Assembly: GCA_031472005.1 (NCBI GenBank)
Contig: PZJY01000009.1
Location: 496,001-560,000 of the forward strand
Length of the DNA: 64,000 nucleotides
Origin: Tetracladium setigerum
Taxonomy: Eukaryota; Ascomycota; Leotiomycetes; Helotiales
Reading direction: 5' to 3'
Under the pieces are notes generated by a model. It had not been told where the DNA came from, did not search any database, and saw only the letters and a program-made list of their open reading frames with translations. This document shows positions 11,559-24,047 of the stretch, piece by piece. The position numbers and the translations under genes were made by a program. Position 1 is the stretch's first letter, and every line of letters starts with the position of its first letter.

Positions 11559-13156
11559 ATGTCGACCATCACCGGCACTTTCTCTGGTTGTGGAGACTCA
11601 ATCTACCTGAGTTACGTCTGCAAAGGTTCCAGCTGCACATCTCTCGAAGATTTCCCTGGCTCCACCTGCACTACCTCTGACACTACCTTAACCTGTACAT
11701 ACGGAGTTCCATGCGCATCCGCTCCAATCTACACGTCAAACTTCAGCTACACACAAGACGGAACTCAGGGTACACATCTCCAAAACGTGGACACCGGTGA
11801 CTGTGGAAAATTCATTATCAGGACCGATGGTACACCAAGCGGAACGAACTCTACTGTCATTGAACCGGGTAAGGAAGCATGCAGATTCAACAGCTTCAGC
11901 TCAGGAGGTTCGAATACCACGACGTCGATTTCACCTAATGGCACAACGACCGGTTCTCCTTCAACGAAAATGCCAATCTTGCCAACGTCTTATCACAATG
12001 GTACGTCAAACATCACGACAACTTCTGCGCCGACGAGCACCCCAACTCAATTTACGGGATCTGGAACCAGACTTCGAACGCTGTCGTTTACACAACTTTG
12101 CCTCTTCATGTTCGCTGCATTCTTCCTCTTTGCTCAAACTGCAGAGGCTTACGAAGGCTCCCCCACATCCTTGACAACAGACGTAGCACTCCTCGCACGC
12201 GACAGTTCACCCGAGCCCTTCACGCCAGGATCAGAATACCAGAGCAGTGCTGCACTCGAGGAGAGAGACCTAGCCTCATTTGCCAAAAAGTTCACCGAGC
12301 TCGCTGGAGGCTGGTACGGGAAGAAATTTTACAAGTTGGCCGACAACGACCCACAGCCCTTTGGGAAAACACTCAACATGGAGATTCAAGCTTCGATATG
12401 CGATTGGGGCTTGGACTTCCTCACCAGCGAACTCCTGACTGTTGATATCGCAGCGGAATGCACCGCTGCGGTTCTCGCTATCGGTTGGGGTGGTGGCCCC
12501 GCGGGTGAGCTGGCTGCTGTCCTGCTTGCGACGACTTCTTGCAATTTCTTCATCTCGTATATGATGTACCACACAAATGGTTTGAAGCAGTACCAAGCAG
12601 TTCTGGATGAAATCTGTAAAGAGATTGTCGATCCCTCCACGCCCAACCCATGCCTCAAGCCAGGGGCAAGTGGAAAGGTACCCAGACCAGATCTGCTGAA
12701 TGATCCAAACAACTGTGGTCTCTGTGGAAGAAAGGTGCGTGTTTTTCGACCTCCAAATTGCAATGCAATACTCCGTTCTGTTCGTGCTTCAGCTAACAAT
12801 ATCAATAGTGTGACTCCGGAGCATGCGACAACGGCGCCTGCGTCACCGAGACTTGCACTGCGCGTACGTGCGAGACGTTCCTCCCTTGCGGACCTGGTAG
12901 CACTTGCATCTGTGCCAGCACGTCTGACGGGTCAGGCTTCTGCAATGACGGCGCCGAACTATGCGCGGATTTGGCAGACTGTTCGGATAACAGTGATTGC
13001 GGATCAGGCGAAGTTTGCGCCATTGGCACATGCTGCGACAGGAACGTATGCACTGGTGCCTCGTTCTGTGGTGGCAGTACTACAACTAAGAGGGGGCTTC
13101 TTCGCAACGGTTATAACAATGCTACAATTGGTAGACGTGCTTTTTGGAATGTCTAG
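11559..13156 (+). CDS. Cysteine-rich cell-surface protein with internal signal-like segment
   Basis: Exon 1 (11559-12734) and exon 2 (12809-13156) are joined by a 74-nt intron with a GCTAAC branch site and encode 507 aa. Residues 1-100 have paired cysteines but no classical signal peptide. A Ser/Thr-rich stretch follows, then a strong hydrophobic segment near 178-198 (LCLFMFAAFFLFAQTAEA) that looks like a signal peptide or type II anchor. The middle region is alpha-helical. The C-terminal 120 residues are cysteine-rich and start at the splice junction with NNCGLCGRKCDSGACDNGAC, the NCGxCGxxC pattern common in secreted fungal proteins, and end without a GPI signal. The role is probably at the cell surface; no enzymatic motif is present. 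Confidence 0.75.
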
Positions 13157-15008
13157 GAATTTGTCGTGTAGAACTGTTCCATAGCACAATTGGAGTGTTG
13201 AGGTGCTGACGGTTGAAGTCTGTGGTTGCTGTCTTCTGAAATGAATGATGTGTTTTTTTAAAACCTTTTTTTTAGTCATTATTAATAAAATAGTTGGGAA
13301 TTGCAGAAAAATCTTCCAAGAAGCCCAGTCTTGGTTCTCGCTTGTAGACTTATGAAGATCGTAGTGTGAAAGGGTGGAAAACAATAACTCGGAAATGAAC
13401 AAAACATATGACCATAAAAAAATACTGTTCGCTGGCATACTAAGCTACTTTACTGTCAGTTTACATAGCACGCTTATACGCCACTACTCCAAAGATTAAA
13501 TGACAAGTATTTTTTGAACGGAAACGAAGCGCAAGCATTTATTTTTGAAAACCCGAGGCCAACGTAAAGTGCAAAAACCAGCTATCACGTGACAGACAGT
13601 TTTGTTCCATTTGCGTAACCAAACTACCTATTCAAAAGCAACAAAAGAAAGCGAGGAAAGTATCAACGAGATATGGAGTATACTCATTATAGTAAGAAAG
13701 CCAGAGTTGTGCACTCGCATTCTCTGGGTCCGGTTTAGTGACCAATCTGTTGGTATTTGAGGTAAAGAACTGTCGTGAAATCAAACTCGTTCCGGCTGGA
13801 ACGAGTAAATATGTCGTGCGCTTTCTAAAGCGCCAAAAACTCCTTGCGCATCAGATAGTTACCTAATTACCTAAATTTCCCTCGTCTACAAAGAATGTCG
13901 AGTGATTAACGAAGTTCCCCCTCTCTTAGCATCAACTAGAACGAAGAACACCTCACTCCGATCATATTTTGATTTTGCTATTGCAGGAGGAAAGTTGATG
14001 AGTTTGCCAGGAACGACCAGAACCCAAAAAGACAGACTCTGAAGGCATTATGTAAAAATAAGTCTTGTGGTGTTTCTTGTCATCTCATCAATTCGGCTCC
14101 GTGCATTTCCCGTGACTGTTCGTCGGTTCACGCTGATCTCGATCGTGATAGCTTAGTAGCCTTTGAAGGCCTCCAGGCTTCACTAATTTTGCTGATTTCC
14201 CAAATCGAAAACAATACGCGTGGGGTACTGTCGTTGAGATCCCTGACTCGTTAGGCAGGAGGGGTGAAGCCAGCTGAGAAGAGATATCAGGCAGCCGACC
14301 ACGTTTGCCTTACTTATCGCAAGAGAGGCGACCATCATTTCCATCCATGCCAGCATGTGTCAAACTTCAAAAGTGGTTAAGAAGCAATACTCTCACCGTC
14401 CAAATGACGACAGTGGCATTTGCATTCAGCAAGAAATCTGAAAGTTGCGGACTGCGCCTTCACTTTCGCCGCCACCGAGGGCGAGTGCGTCCTGTGTAAC
14501 CAAACCATGGGAGAAGGGCGCGAACCGCAACCGACAGAAGTGTATCAAAAGCTGCAAGAACCGTTGTCTGCAATCGCATAGCATGGCATGTTCGCTCAAT
14601 CAATTTACAAGGTGGCCTGAAAAGCAGCATCAGCGTATGTGTCCATTTGAACGCAAATTAGACCTGGTATTGCGGTTGTAAAAATCGAACCCCTTGTTCG
14701 AGTGTATTCATCCGTCAAAATGAGAAAAGAGAAGAGATGGTTGAAAAAAGCAATTCGCGGTACATGCAAACGCAGGCCATGATTGGCCAACAGCTACCTG
14801 CGGCCGCTGGTCGCAGAAGCCACTTCCCAGGAGTACCACACCCATTACTTCAGCTCACCGAGAGAATGAGCCGCATCGATGACTATAAAGAAGTGAAACT
14901 ATGCAAGGCTCCGAGGGAGTATTCTATGATTTCAGAATTCTGCCCTGTATACACCCAAGCAGATCACGCCTCCCAAAAGAACCAAGGAAGTCCTAGATGA
15001 TATCAACC
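13157..15008. other. Intergenic region upstream of HET gene
   Basis: No supported gene. Short frames at 14305-14499 and 14445-14681 are basic and cysteine-containing but match nothing and lie in different frames, so I leave them out; a decayed gene cannot be excluded. The stretch 13157-13500 is the likely 3' untranslated region of the surface-protein gene. Confidence 0.45.
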
Positions 15009-17315
15009 ATGGGCGATGCTAGTAACGCAATTGGACCTGAAGATGTTCTGAAAATTTGGCCGAGGAAAAGAAGAGCGGTGCCAATTTTACCGACACCCAA
15101 GAGGCGCAAGTATAGAGATGGGAATCTGCCAACGACAGCTGCTGGGGACAAGTTGCGATCGTTCATCAGCAAGGTCAAAGACTTGTATAAATACACAGCA
15201 CTAGGACCAAATGAAGACATCAGAGTCCTCATACTGGAAAAGGGACGAAGTTCGACCATTGGAGGGCAACCAGATCCCGTTGTTTGTCGGCTCTTACCAT
15301 GCGCCTTGCCAGGAGGTAATTCAGAGAGCACAGTGCCAGTTGTTCCATACGACGCGCTGTCGTATTATTGGGGGCAAGATGCGGCTCCTACTATACCAAT
15401 CACCATCAAGCGTCCTTCAATGGAATTCACCGAGCAAAAGAAGTGGTGGATCAGGCCGAATCTACACGCAGCCTTGGTTGAACTGCGTGACCCTGACGAC
15501 GAGGTAAGATTATGGGTTGACGCAATCTGTATCGAGCAGGCCAATGAAGTAGAGAAGACTGCGCAAGTCGCTAGAATGCACGAGATCTACAGCAAAGCTT
15601 CGTCAGTCTGCATTTGGCTTGGAGTTGGTGATGTGCATGCAGATACAAATCTCGTTGATCATGCAAGCACCAAGGCGACCTTCGACTTCATTCGGGGCAT
15701 CATAGGCAGGGGACGCCTGGATGAGCTCGTCTCTAAAGACGTCCATGCCAAGGGATGGTACTCGTTTGTCGATTTGATGAGAAACAGATGGTTCAGTCGC
15801 CGCTGGGTTGTCCAGGAGCTAGTCCTCGCGAGAGATGCAACCGTGCATTACGGAAAGCAGGCCATGCAATGGGGGGATTTCGCCGATGCCGTATCTCTGT
15901 TTGTAACAAAGCATGACGAAATCAATGTCTTGTTGAAGAGATATTGCAAAGATGAGCCAGATCCAATTGGAGACATGAGGGCACTCGGTGCTCATACGCT
16001 TGTGCATGCCATCAGCAACCTATTTCGAAGGAACAATGGGGGGGCAATTACAGAACGACTGATGAGTCTTGAAAAACTGGTTTCAACCATGCTGCCGTTT
16101 GAAGCCACGAATCCCAAGGATACCATTTACGCTGTCCTCTCCGTCGCAAGCGACACCCCGTACGCAGAGGCAGAGAATATCTCCCATCAAACCTTGATAT
16201 CCAGGGGCGATGAGAGAATCATTCCAAACTATCAGAAGTCGGAGGCAGAGATCTTCACAGATTTCATCGATTATGCGATCGAAAAGTCTGAGTCTCTGGA
16301 TATAATCTGTCGACCCTGGGCTCCTGCCCCACCAGGCAGGAGGCGTAATACCGCAACGGCGGATCCTCAATCCCACGGTATAATGCCAACGTGGGTTACG
16401 ATCATCACAGGATCTGCTTTTGGTGGACCAGAGGTCGTCCTATACGGCCGGTGCAACGGGGACAGCCTTGTTGGAGTTCCGAGTCGAAATAACCACCTGA
16501 ATTATAGTGCGTCTGGTGCCCTAAAGCCAAGGCACCGAATGGATAAAAATGCAGACCCCGAGCCCGGACAAGCGCACACCGCCGCGAGCAATGTTAATGG
16601 TGGCCGAGGCAGCCCACAGATTAACGGTGGTCATATTGGAGGTGGTATCCGCCCTAGAAATTCGAGAGGGGATGTTCAGGGACGCAACATTGTCTTGTAC
16701 GTGAGGGGAATCTGTCTTGATGTCATTAGTGAGCTCTCTCCTCGTGTGGCAGATGGCAACATACACCAAGAGTGCCTGGAGTTGGGCGGGTGGACCCCTA
16801 ATATCTGGGATGATGTTACCAAGCCACAGAAAGTACCAGAGACGCTTTGGAGGACACTCGTTGCAGATCGTGGACCTGACGGAATCAATGCCCCCAGCTG
16901 GTATCATCGGGTTTGCTTGGACTGGTTCGCCGATATGACACAAAACGGCTCCTTGAGCATCACTGCCTTGATAGAGAGACCGAACACAGACTCGACCCTG
17001 GTCAAGTTCCTCAAACGTGTGCAGGAGGTCGTTTGGAACCGCAAGTTCCTCAAGACTCGAGGTGGGGAGAGTGGTATCGAAGAGAAGCAAATGTTTGGTC
17101 TCGCTCCAACGGGTGCCCAGGAAGGTGATCTGATCTGTCTCCTGTTCGGTTGCAGCGTGCCCGTTATATTGAGGCAAAAAGGTACGCCCGAACACAGGTA
17201 TTATCACTTCGTGGGTGAGGCCTACATACATGGCATCATGGATGGAGAGGCACTTCGAAACCAACCGCCAGCGGTTTATCCGTACGAAGACTTCACCGAG
17301 TTCAAGATTCGATGA
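15009..17315 (+). CDS. HET-domain (heterokaryon incompatibility) protein
   Basis: An uninterrupted frame gives 768 aa from the ATG at 15009, whose context AACCATGG is better than that of the in-frame ATG at 14997. An N-terminal basic stretch (RKRRAVPILPTPKRRK) could be a nuclear localisation signal. The HET domain covers about residues 115-280 with its three blocks: YDALSYYWG, LRDPDDEVRLWVDAICIEQ and RNRWFSRRWVVQELVLAR, including the AxMxxIYxxAxxVxxWLG-type stretch (ARMHEIYSKASSVCIWLG). The C-terminal half has the conserved ATDPKDTIYA-type motif (EATNPKDTIYAVLS) and a GDLICLLFGCSVPVILR segment typical of long HET proteins. Such proteins trigger or mediate non-self recognition and cell death in filamentous ascomycetes; the specific partner is unknown. 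Confidence 0.92.
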   Translation: MGDASNAIGPEDVLKIWPRKRRAVPILPTPKRRKYRDGNLPTTAAGDKLRSFISKVKDLYKYTALGPNEDIRVLILEKGRSSTIGGQPDPVVCRLLPCALPGGNSESTVPVVPYDALSYYWGQDAAPTIPITIKRPSMEFTEQKKWWIRPNLHAALVELRDPDDEVRLWVDAICIEQANEVEKTAQVARMHEIYSKASSVCIWLGVGDVHADTNLVDHASTKATFDFIRGIIGRGRLDELVSKDVHAKGWYSFVDLMRNRWFSRRWVVQELVLARDATVHYGKQAMQWGDFADAVSLFVTKHDEINVLLKRYCKDEPDPIGDMRALGAHTLVHAISNLFRRNNGGAITERLMSLEKLVSTMLPFEATNPKDTIYAVLSVASDTPYAEAENISHQTLISRGDERIIPNYQKSEAEIFTDFIDYAIEKSESLDIICRPWAPAPPGRRRNTATADPQSHGIMPTWVTIITGSAFGGPEVVLYGRCNGDSLVGVPSRNNHLNYSASGALKPRHRMDKNADPEPGQAHTAASNVNGGRGSPQINGGHIGGGIRPRNSRGDVQGRNIVLYVRGICLDVISELSPRVADGNIHQECLELGGWTPNIWDDVTKPQKVPETLWRTLVADRGPDGINAPSWYHRVCLDWFADMTQNGSLSITALIERPNTDSTLVKFLKRVQEVVWNRKFLKTRGGESGIEEKQMFGLAPTGAQEGDLICLLFGCSVPVILRQKGTPEHRYYHFVGEAYIHGIMDGEALRNQPPAVYPYEDFTEFKIR

Positions 17316-18483
17316 GGTGAATCCGAAGAGTTCCAGATGGATTGGAAAGCTGGGTCGTCACTCGATGTTGAAGTTTGAGGCGCGGGTCGTGCTCGTACAA
17401 CCAGCGGTGGTGATAGTATGGAGGGTGGATGGACTGAAATGGACTGAAATGGACTGAAACAGAGCGGGCAGGCAGCTTAGAGAAAGGTATTTTCATGACG
17501 TTAATGATGGTATTTTGATGTATGACTCTTGGGAATTCTTGTAGAGGTGGGAATGTTGGGTTCAATCTGGTTTTTCTTGATGTATGCGTGCTAAATGATT
17601 TGTAGAGTTGCAGAAGCAGGATTTAATTGATGAATTTTGCAACGAGCATGGAAAAAAGATGCAATCATTTTTCGTCCAATCCGATAATGTTTCAGGACCG
17701 TGTAAGCAAGCAAAATTATCAAGATGATGTTGGATGGAAAGAGAAAAAAGGAATAAGAAAAAGAAAAGGATGAGCAGAGGAGGAGGGAGGGGAAGAGGCA
17801 GAAGAAGGCAGGAAATTTGGCTAGAAAACTGCCGCCAAGGCGCAGCCAATGGGCTTAACACACGGCACCTCATCCGAGCCAACACCGAGTAACACAACAC
17901 AACATCGACCAAAAATATCAACAGACCAAAGTCTTACATGTGCCTGTACCATCTTGCTAATGGCCTGGCTCCCTGATACTTGGATTTTTATATACTCCCT
18001 ACCAGTCTTCTGTGCCCCATGGCCTACCGATGATGGTGCTATGCTCTCTGATGAGCCGCCCATGTCTCAACGCCACATTCCAGCTCATTCAAAAAGACTT
18101 CTGAGGCTGAACTCGATATCATATCTCCGGTGAATGGTTTCCTCTGTATTATACTCAGCTGATTATACTAAGCCTTAGAATACCAAATGAGTAGACTCAA
18201 ATGACTTGGCCGTTTACATCTGTTATGATGACTGGAAGCCCGCTTGTCAGCCGTCACCCGCTAACGAGCCCCGTATGAGAAAGCATGTACCTATATTACT
18301 ATCTATCAAAGGTCTCTCTTCCTTTACCTACCATTCCCAAGCATTGACCCATTTTCAATTTCAAGTTGTTTTACTTCATCTCGGTCTCAGCTTGATTGCT
18401 CGCTGCGAAGACGTTTGATCTAGTTGTCCCTTTGTTTGAAACCACCCCAGCCCGCAAACAAAGCCCAACAACAATCATCAAAT
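17316..18483. other. Intergenic region
   Basis: The stretch holds a small GGACTGAAAT tandem repeat near its start and A/G-rich tracts around 17740-17815, with no supported gene. It ends in the probable promoter of the gene at 18484. Confidence 0.45.
17430..17459 (+). repeat. GGACTGAAAT tandem repeat
   Basis: Three consecutive copies of the 10-mer, the last with C instead of T, lie about 115 bp after the HET stop codon. Confidence 0.8.
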
Positions 18484-19164
18484 ATGACACTTTCAAGTTC
18501 ACCTTCGAACTCTGCATTCAGAGAAGCAAATCGTCGCCAAAGAAACATTCATATCGATTTACAGCCACTTAACCACCACCTAAAACGTCTCCCTTCAACT
18601 CCCAACAAAATGCCCACCACCTCGGCAGTTTCAAACAAAGGTTCAGATAGCCTCAACCCAGCCGCAATAATGAACTATTACAACAACAACCAACCAACCA
18701 AGGAAGGAGAACAGGAAGAAGAATATCCTTTTCAGCGTGGAATATTACGACACCTCCTCCCCGTCCTCTTCCGCATCGACGAAATCCTCCTCTCACCCAC
18801 ACAAATCGCCAACTTACCTCTACAAACGGAAGAATACCTACATACCAACAACAGCAATAGTAATCTCCACCTCTGGACACAAGCCCTAGATACCCTCACA
18901 TCACGATGCATGCAACGCCTAATTCCATTGCAAGACCTCGTTGATAAAATGGAACAATTGCTTCCTGTGGTGGATGAATTGGAAGGGCTGCGTAAGAAGG
19001 GACTGCAGATATTGAATGAGGAAGATGGTGCTGGTTTGTCGGTAGAGGAGAGAGTGTGGTTGGAAAAGAAGTGGGAGTATGTGCATGAGATATCCGAGGG
19101 TTTGAGTAGTGCTTTTGAGAAGTTGGATGATGCTGCTGAGGAGCTGATGCAGGCACAATGTTGA
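18484..19164 (+). CDS. Hypothetical helical protein
   Basis: I do not recognise this gene. The frame gives 226 aa from the ATG at 18484, with possible later starts at 18610. The first 90 residues are low-complexity (Ser, Asn, Gln). From about residue 95 it is helical with heptad-like leucines (LRHLLPVLFRIDEILLSP, then LIPLQDLVDKMEQLLPVVDELEGL), ending in an acidic helix with SSAFEKLDDAAEELM. No signal peptide, membrane segment or metal-binding motif is seen. Codon use is even and no intron is needed. A soluble, coiled-coil-containing protein is the most that can be said. Confidence 0.6.
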   Translation: MTLSSSPSNSAFREANRRQRNIHIDLQPLNHHLKRLPSTPNKMPTTSAVSNKGSDSLNPAAIMNYYNNNQPTKEGEQEEEYPFQRGILRHLLPVLFRIDEILLSPTQIANLPLQTEEYLHTNNSNSNLHLWTQALDTLTSRCMQRLIPLQDLVDKMEQLLPVVDELEGLRKKGLQILNEEDGAGLSVEERVWLEKKWEYVHEISEGLSSAFEKLDDAAEELMQAQC

Positions 19165-19550
19165 TTGTTGACGGGACGAGGAAATTGCGCCTAATGTTAA
19201 ATGGGTTTTCGATATAATAATGTGCAGCAGCAAGTATCAGGTATAGGTACCTAGCTAGATAGAAAGAAACTGAAAATGATAAGGTTTATAAATCTACAAG
19301 TACAAGATGTTCTATCTATCCTAAGCTCTGTATGTTCCCATCATCATTACGCCATTTGTTCGAAAAGTAACAGCCCACAAATAATTTCCACGAAACAATC
19401 TCCGGTTTTCCTTATTCTATCGATCTCTGGTCTCCAGAACGCGCTAGTGTGACAGCTTCTTCTACATTAACGTGAGAAATGCGCCAAAGAAACGCTTGAA
19501 GCTCTGCTCGAATTAGTCCCCACTGATCTTCCCTCTCGACATATTCTACT
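19165..19550. other. Convergent intergenic spacer
   Basis: It separates two converging genes and should hold both 3' ends. Nothing else is seen. Confidence 0.5.
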
Positions 19551-21069
19551 TTACATGAAGGAGTAGTTCTCTGGACACTCTGTGTTAGATTCGCGATAAT
19601 TAGCAGGTGTATAATGACAAGGAATCCCAGTATTCATCTTTGCCCAGGCAATCACGCTCTCCCAGCCGCGCGGAAGCATTTCAGCAACGGCTTCGACCAC
19701 TAGCAAACGTCAGTCAGTCAGTTCAGAACCCAGGAACTCGAAGTGAGTGCGCTAGTAAATCAAAACAAACACTCACATTTCTTTCCTCTATCATCTATCC
19801 ACCACTCTCTACAAGCGCCATGTAATAAAGTCCCAAAGAAAGCCAAGATAGCCAACGCCACTGGCTGCATCTTCTCTACTTCCTCAAAGAAAAAGGGAGG
19901 AAGAGCAACAGGCCACATGAGAACAATCGCAGTCTGTTCCGTCTTCTCATCTCTCCGCGGATTGCAATCTCTCAAGCTTTGAAGAACCGCCATATACCCA
20001 TCTTTCAGCAGCGGTGAAAGTACCGCGTCGGTCTTAACACTTTGTTCAATGAGCCGTATGGTGACTTCGGCGTCAAAAGTTAGTGGTTCTTTGTGCCCTG
20101 TGGTCTCGATGAGGAGGAATTGATGAAAGAGCGACTCTTCGAAACGGGGCACGGAGTGCAAGCTGACGTCGTGAATGCCGCGGATGAGCCGGATAGAAGT
20201 TGTCATGTGGAGAATGAAAGATTTACATTTGTCGTGGTGTGATGAGAAGGGAGGATCTATGGGGGCAGGCATACTCAAAGATAGACAGATGAACAGAACG
20301 GAAAAGGCAAAGATGGCCGGGCCATTTTCAGGGTTGATGTCTTCTAATTGACGGCGGAAAAGGGAGACTGCTGCTTCGTGATGGCTCCGGATTAGAGATT
20401 GAAAGTGATGGTTTGAGTTGGTGGAATCGAGAGGAGGGTGTTGTGCTAGATGACTGGCGGAGAAGGCAAGAATACAGTGTAAGAGAGATGGTGAGGAGAA
20501 TGCCAATTTCGGGATCAGCGTTTGCCAGATGTGTTGCAAGTCGGGCGATCGGGTGATGGTCATACAAGTATTTGTTGTGTAATGATGGAGGAGCTCCATG
20601 TCGTGACTGCGATACGTATCTTCAGAGTCCGAGTCAGAGTCAGAGTCGGAACTTATGCTTGCATTGCTTGGTATTATTGCGTCTGTCGCTGGCGTGGATT
20701 TGGGGGAAGAAGGCGTGAATCTTGGGAAGAGCTTTTGGAAGGTCTGACTTGGTGATTCCGGGTTGCCGGGTGGTGCTGGCATCCGAGATGGTGATAAGAG
20801 AGTGGTAGTAGTAATAATAGAAGCCGTTCCCTTTCCCTCATTTTGAACGAATGGAGAGATATAAGTGCATGGCGTCCGGCGAATTTGGCATCTCAGGCAG
20901 CTGGGCCTTGCTTCATCGCACTCGTTGTCTTGTCAGTATAAAGATGACCTGGTACTTTATATCGGGCAATGTGCTGCTTATGGCTGGAGACTTGAAGTAC
21001 CTTCACTTTGCGGTGCTTGCAAGCGATGCAACCGTGCCTCGATTTTGTATGTGGTTTCCTAGAGGGCAT
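19551..21069 (-). CDS. Zn2Cys6 transcription factor
   Basis: Three exons encode 453 aa. From the ATG at 21069 exon 1 reads MPSRKPHTKSRHGCIACKHR; intron 20921-21000 sits inside the zinc cluster and splicing completes CxxCx6Cx6CxxCx6C with exact spacing (CIACKHRKVKC, then DEARPSCLRCQIRRTPC). The middle exon has an acidic Ser-Asp repeat and a regulatory region with SLLHCILAFSASHLAQHPP, characteristic of the Upc2-like branch of fungal regulators. A second intron, 19700-19776 with a GTGAGT donor, leads to the last exon, which contains GWESVIAWAKMN and ends with TAA at 19551-19553. An upstream in-frame ATG at 21156 would add 29 residues. The protein should bind DNA in the nucleus; targets are unknown. 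Confidence 0.87.
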
Positions 21070-21745
21070 TTTCTCAACAAGGAAGCAAATGGATTTGGAA
21101 CGACGAGTGGGCTGCTGGTGGTGGTGGTTGGGAACTTGAGGGAATGTAAAAGGCAATATATACGGAGAATGCGAGGTTTATTAATACAGTTGTGGCTGAC
21201 CTACCGGGTACGTTGGCTCTCGTACACTAGGCTCAACGAGTGTGTTTCCGACTGCCAAGGTCAAGTGCCGAGACTGTCTTCGGATCAGCGACAAGGATGA
21301 CCATACACTTTGTCACAAGAATACTGAATAATCCATCAACGAGTCTATCAACTACTTCGACTTTGCTGCAATAATTGAGTTGACCGGAGTGCGCGGAGAA
21401 TGGTTGTGAATTTTTTACATGACGCGGCCTCCTTAAACTTTGTATGAAGTACAGTACATCGGAGAAACAAAGACAATCAGAAGTCGTATTCGTCTTGGAT
21501 AATATATAAAAATATATGTAGATATATGTAAATATGTATATATACAGAGACGCCCATAGAGAGATATAGAGAAGCAAGCACTGCAACTCAAATTCACCAA
21601 TTTAGCTTCTCTTATGTTGAAATTGAGAGCTATCGCCTTCTTCAAACACCAAAAAGAACTTAACTGATCTGCATTTGGAACTCCTGGCCATACTCCAGAG
21701 AGTTTTATTGACTACCTACCTTACCTACCTTACCTACTTCTCAAC
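21070..21745. other. Divergent promoter region between Zn2Cys6 and RTA1-like genes
   Basis: It contains a TA-rich track (ATATATAAAAATATATG near 21500) and a CTACCTACCTTACCTA leader immediately before the RTA1-like start. No gene is seen. Confidence 0.45.
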
Positions 21746-22861
21746 ATGTCGAGCAACAACGACGACGACTGGCAATTCTATCGCTACAACCCTTCCATCG
21801 CTGTAGCGTCAATTACCAGTGTTGCTTTCTTCCTCATCACCTCAGTCCACTGCTGGCTACTCTACCGCACACGCGCATGGTTCTTGATACCTCTAGTTCT
21901 CGGAGGTTTTTGTAAGATCTCAGTCTTTCCCCCCTAAAAACCTCTTGGATGCTTGTCTGTTGATACAGTATGTATGCTGACTACCTCATCAAACAACCAG
22001 TCGAGACAGCCGGCTTCGCAGCACGAGCATACAATGCATCCGAAACTCCAGATTGGACTTTGGTTCCCTATATCATTCAAAGCGTCCTCCCACTGCTCGG
22101 CCCAACTTTATACGCAGCGAGTATCTATATGATCCTCGGACGAATCATCCTCATGACGAAAGGAGAGCAGCACTCTCTGATTCGAAGGAAGTGGTTGACG
22201 AAGATTTTTGTCATTGGAGATGTCTTGTCTTTTCAGGTTCAGGGAGGAGGTAAGCACCTGCCTTACTTTATTCCATCGCTTTCATAATGAATGAATGTTG
22301 TGTTGTGTCGTTGCTGGATACAAAGAGAGCTAAGAGTTATTTCGCTTAATAGGAGCAGGCGCCATGTCATCTGGCGGCGCCGACGCAATGCACACAGGAG
22401 AACTAATCGTCATTGCCGGTCTCGCCCTCCAAATACTCATCTTCGGCATCTTCGTCGTCGTCGCCTACCTCTTCCACACTCGCATGCTCAAAGCCCCAAC
22501 ACAACGCGTGGCAACGATGCCAACACTTCCTTGGTTGAAATACCTCTACGCCTTGTACGGCTCCAGCGCGCTGATACTAGTCCGGTCGCTGTTCAGGGTC
22601 ATCGAATACGCGCAGGGTAATAATGGATATCTGTTTCGGCATGAGGTGTTTATGTATTTGTTCGACACGGTCTTGATGTTTGCCGTCTTGGTGCTGTTTT
22701 GGTGGGTCCATCCGGGGAAAATTCGAGGCATACTCGAGGAACTGGACAGCGAAGACCCTGAGAGCAGATCTTCCGGTGGTGGTATTCCATTGATAGCAAC
22801 CTCGAATTCAGTCTCCACCATTGTGGAGAAGGGAGGCTTCTTACGAAAGCTGGGTTGGTGA
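21746..22861 (+). CDS. RTA1-like seven-helix membrane protein
   Basis: Three exons encode 307 aa: 21746-21911, 22001-22249 and 22353-22861. The first splice restores the family motif GGFFETAGFAAR, for which the proper acceptor is the AG at 21999-22000 and not the nearer one at 21967. Further RTA1 signatures are YIIQSVLPLLGPTLYAASIYMILGRII, IFVIGDVLSFQVQGGGAG and LIVIAGLALQILIFG, with RSLFRVIEYAQG before the sixth helix. Members of this fungal family (Rta1, Rsb1) are plasma-membrane proteins linked to sphingoid-base export and resistance to lipophilic compounds. The C-terminal tail is cytosolic, Ser-rich and acidic. Seven hydrophobic segments can be counted. Confidence 0.88.
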
Positions 22862-24047
22862 TTACCTAGGAAAGGCTGGCGATGAGACAAATTGTTGCTC
22901 GTCTCACTCTGTTAACTCTTATCACGAGGCGAGAATTTCATTTGTTTGTGTACTGGATGATGCAGACGCAATACGTTGACTGGGCAAGGCGTATTACTGG
23001 ATTAGAATGAATAGATATGTAGAGGTAGCTAGAGTAGAGTTGGATTAATCAAATATGGACTTAACTCCATGCACACATATGGTATCCACTAATATCCAGC
23101 CTTTACGTGAATTTTACATATGCGATTCGTTTTTAATAGTCAGAGACCACAACAAATTACTTCCATTGATTTATTCTCCAGGTGTCCTTATTCTATCATT
23201 TCCAAAACGCCCTAGTAGGAAATGCGCTAAGGCCAAAGGAAAGCTAAGGTAGGTACCCGTAGGTAGGTAAAATTACCTAGGTTAAGGTATGTATGCATGT
23301 ATAAGACTTGGTTTAAGGAATAGAACACTGGAGTGAGTTGGATTTGGGATCGAGACGGAAGAAGCCGTTCTCGTTGGAGTATGAAGAGGAAAGAAAACAA
23401 AGAAGAAGAAAATGGACGGGAGAGGTTGGAATAGAAATTTATTTTTGGTATGGATCGAAACTTTGAAATTTCGTGATACAATATTATGACGGTGGTCTTT
23501 TCAAAAGTGGTTGGTTGTTATGTACTGTACCTACCTGCTTACTGTACCGTACAATAAATTAATAATAGAGCCCTGATCACGCATGAATATATATATATGA
23601 TATGACAGTACCTATTAATTCAGAAAAGATTCCGCAGTGCAGGCGAATCGAATGATTCTAGAGAATTGGGATCGTTCTCAAATAACAGCGGTCAGTGCTC
23701 AAGCCATAGACCTCGAAATTGAACAGAGACATTTTCGTGCGGGAGGCCCCCATGTCATGACTGAGGCTTTATACCCCTCCGTACAGTAATTACAAAACAG
23801 TACGTATCTCACGGAGCAAGCTCACATAAAATACCCTCACTCCACATGCAAGAAAGCCTCCTTTCTTCTATTCCATAGGAAAGAAGCAAAACCCATTCAA
23901 GGCATGTAGTCATGTAATGTATATATAGACTTCAACCTAGTGATGTACTGTATGTACTGTACTGTACTGTCCTGTCCGGCAGTATCCTTTCGGCAGTATC
24001 CTGTAAGTACTTTACTGCTGCTGCCGCTGTCTTTCCTGTGCGTGGGA

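Noticed and set aside
14305..14681. Cysteine- and Arg-rich short frames before the HET gene, possible zinc-cluster remnant
   Set aside because: Cysteine spacing does not fit Zn2Cys6 and the frames do not join.
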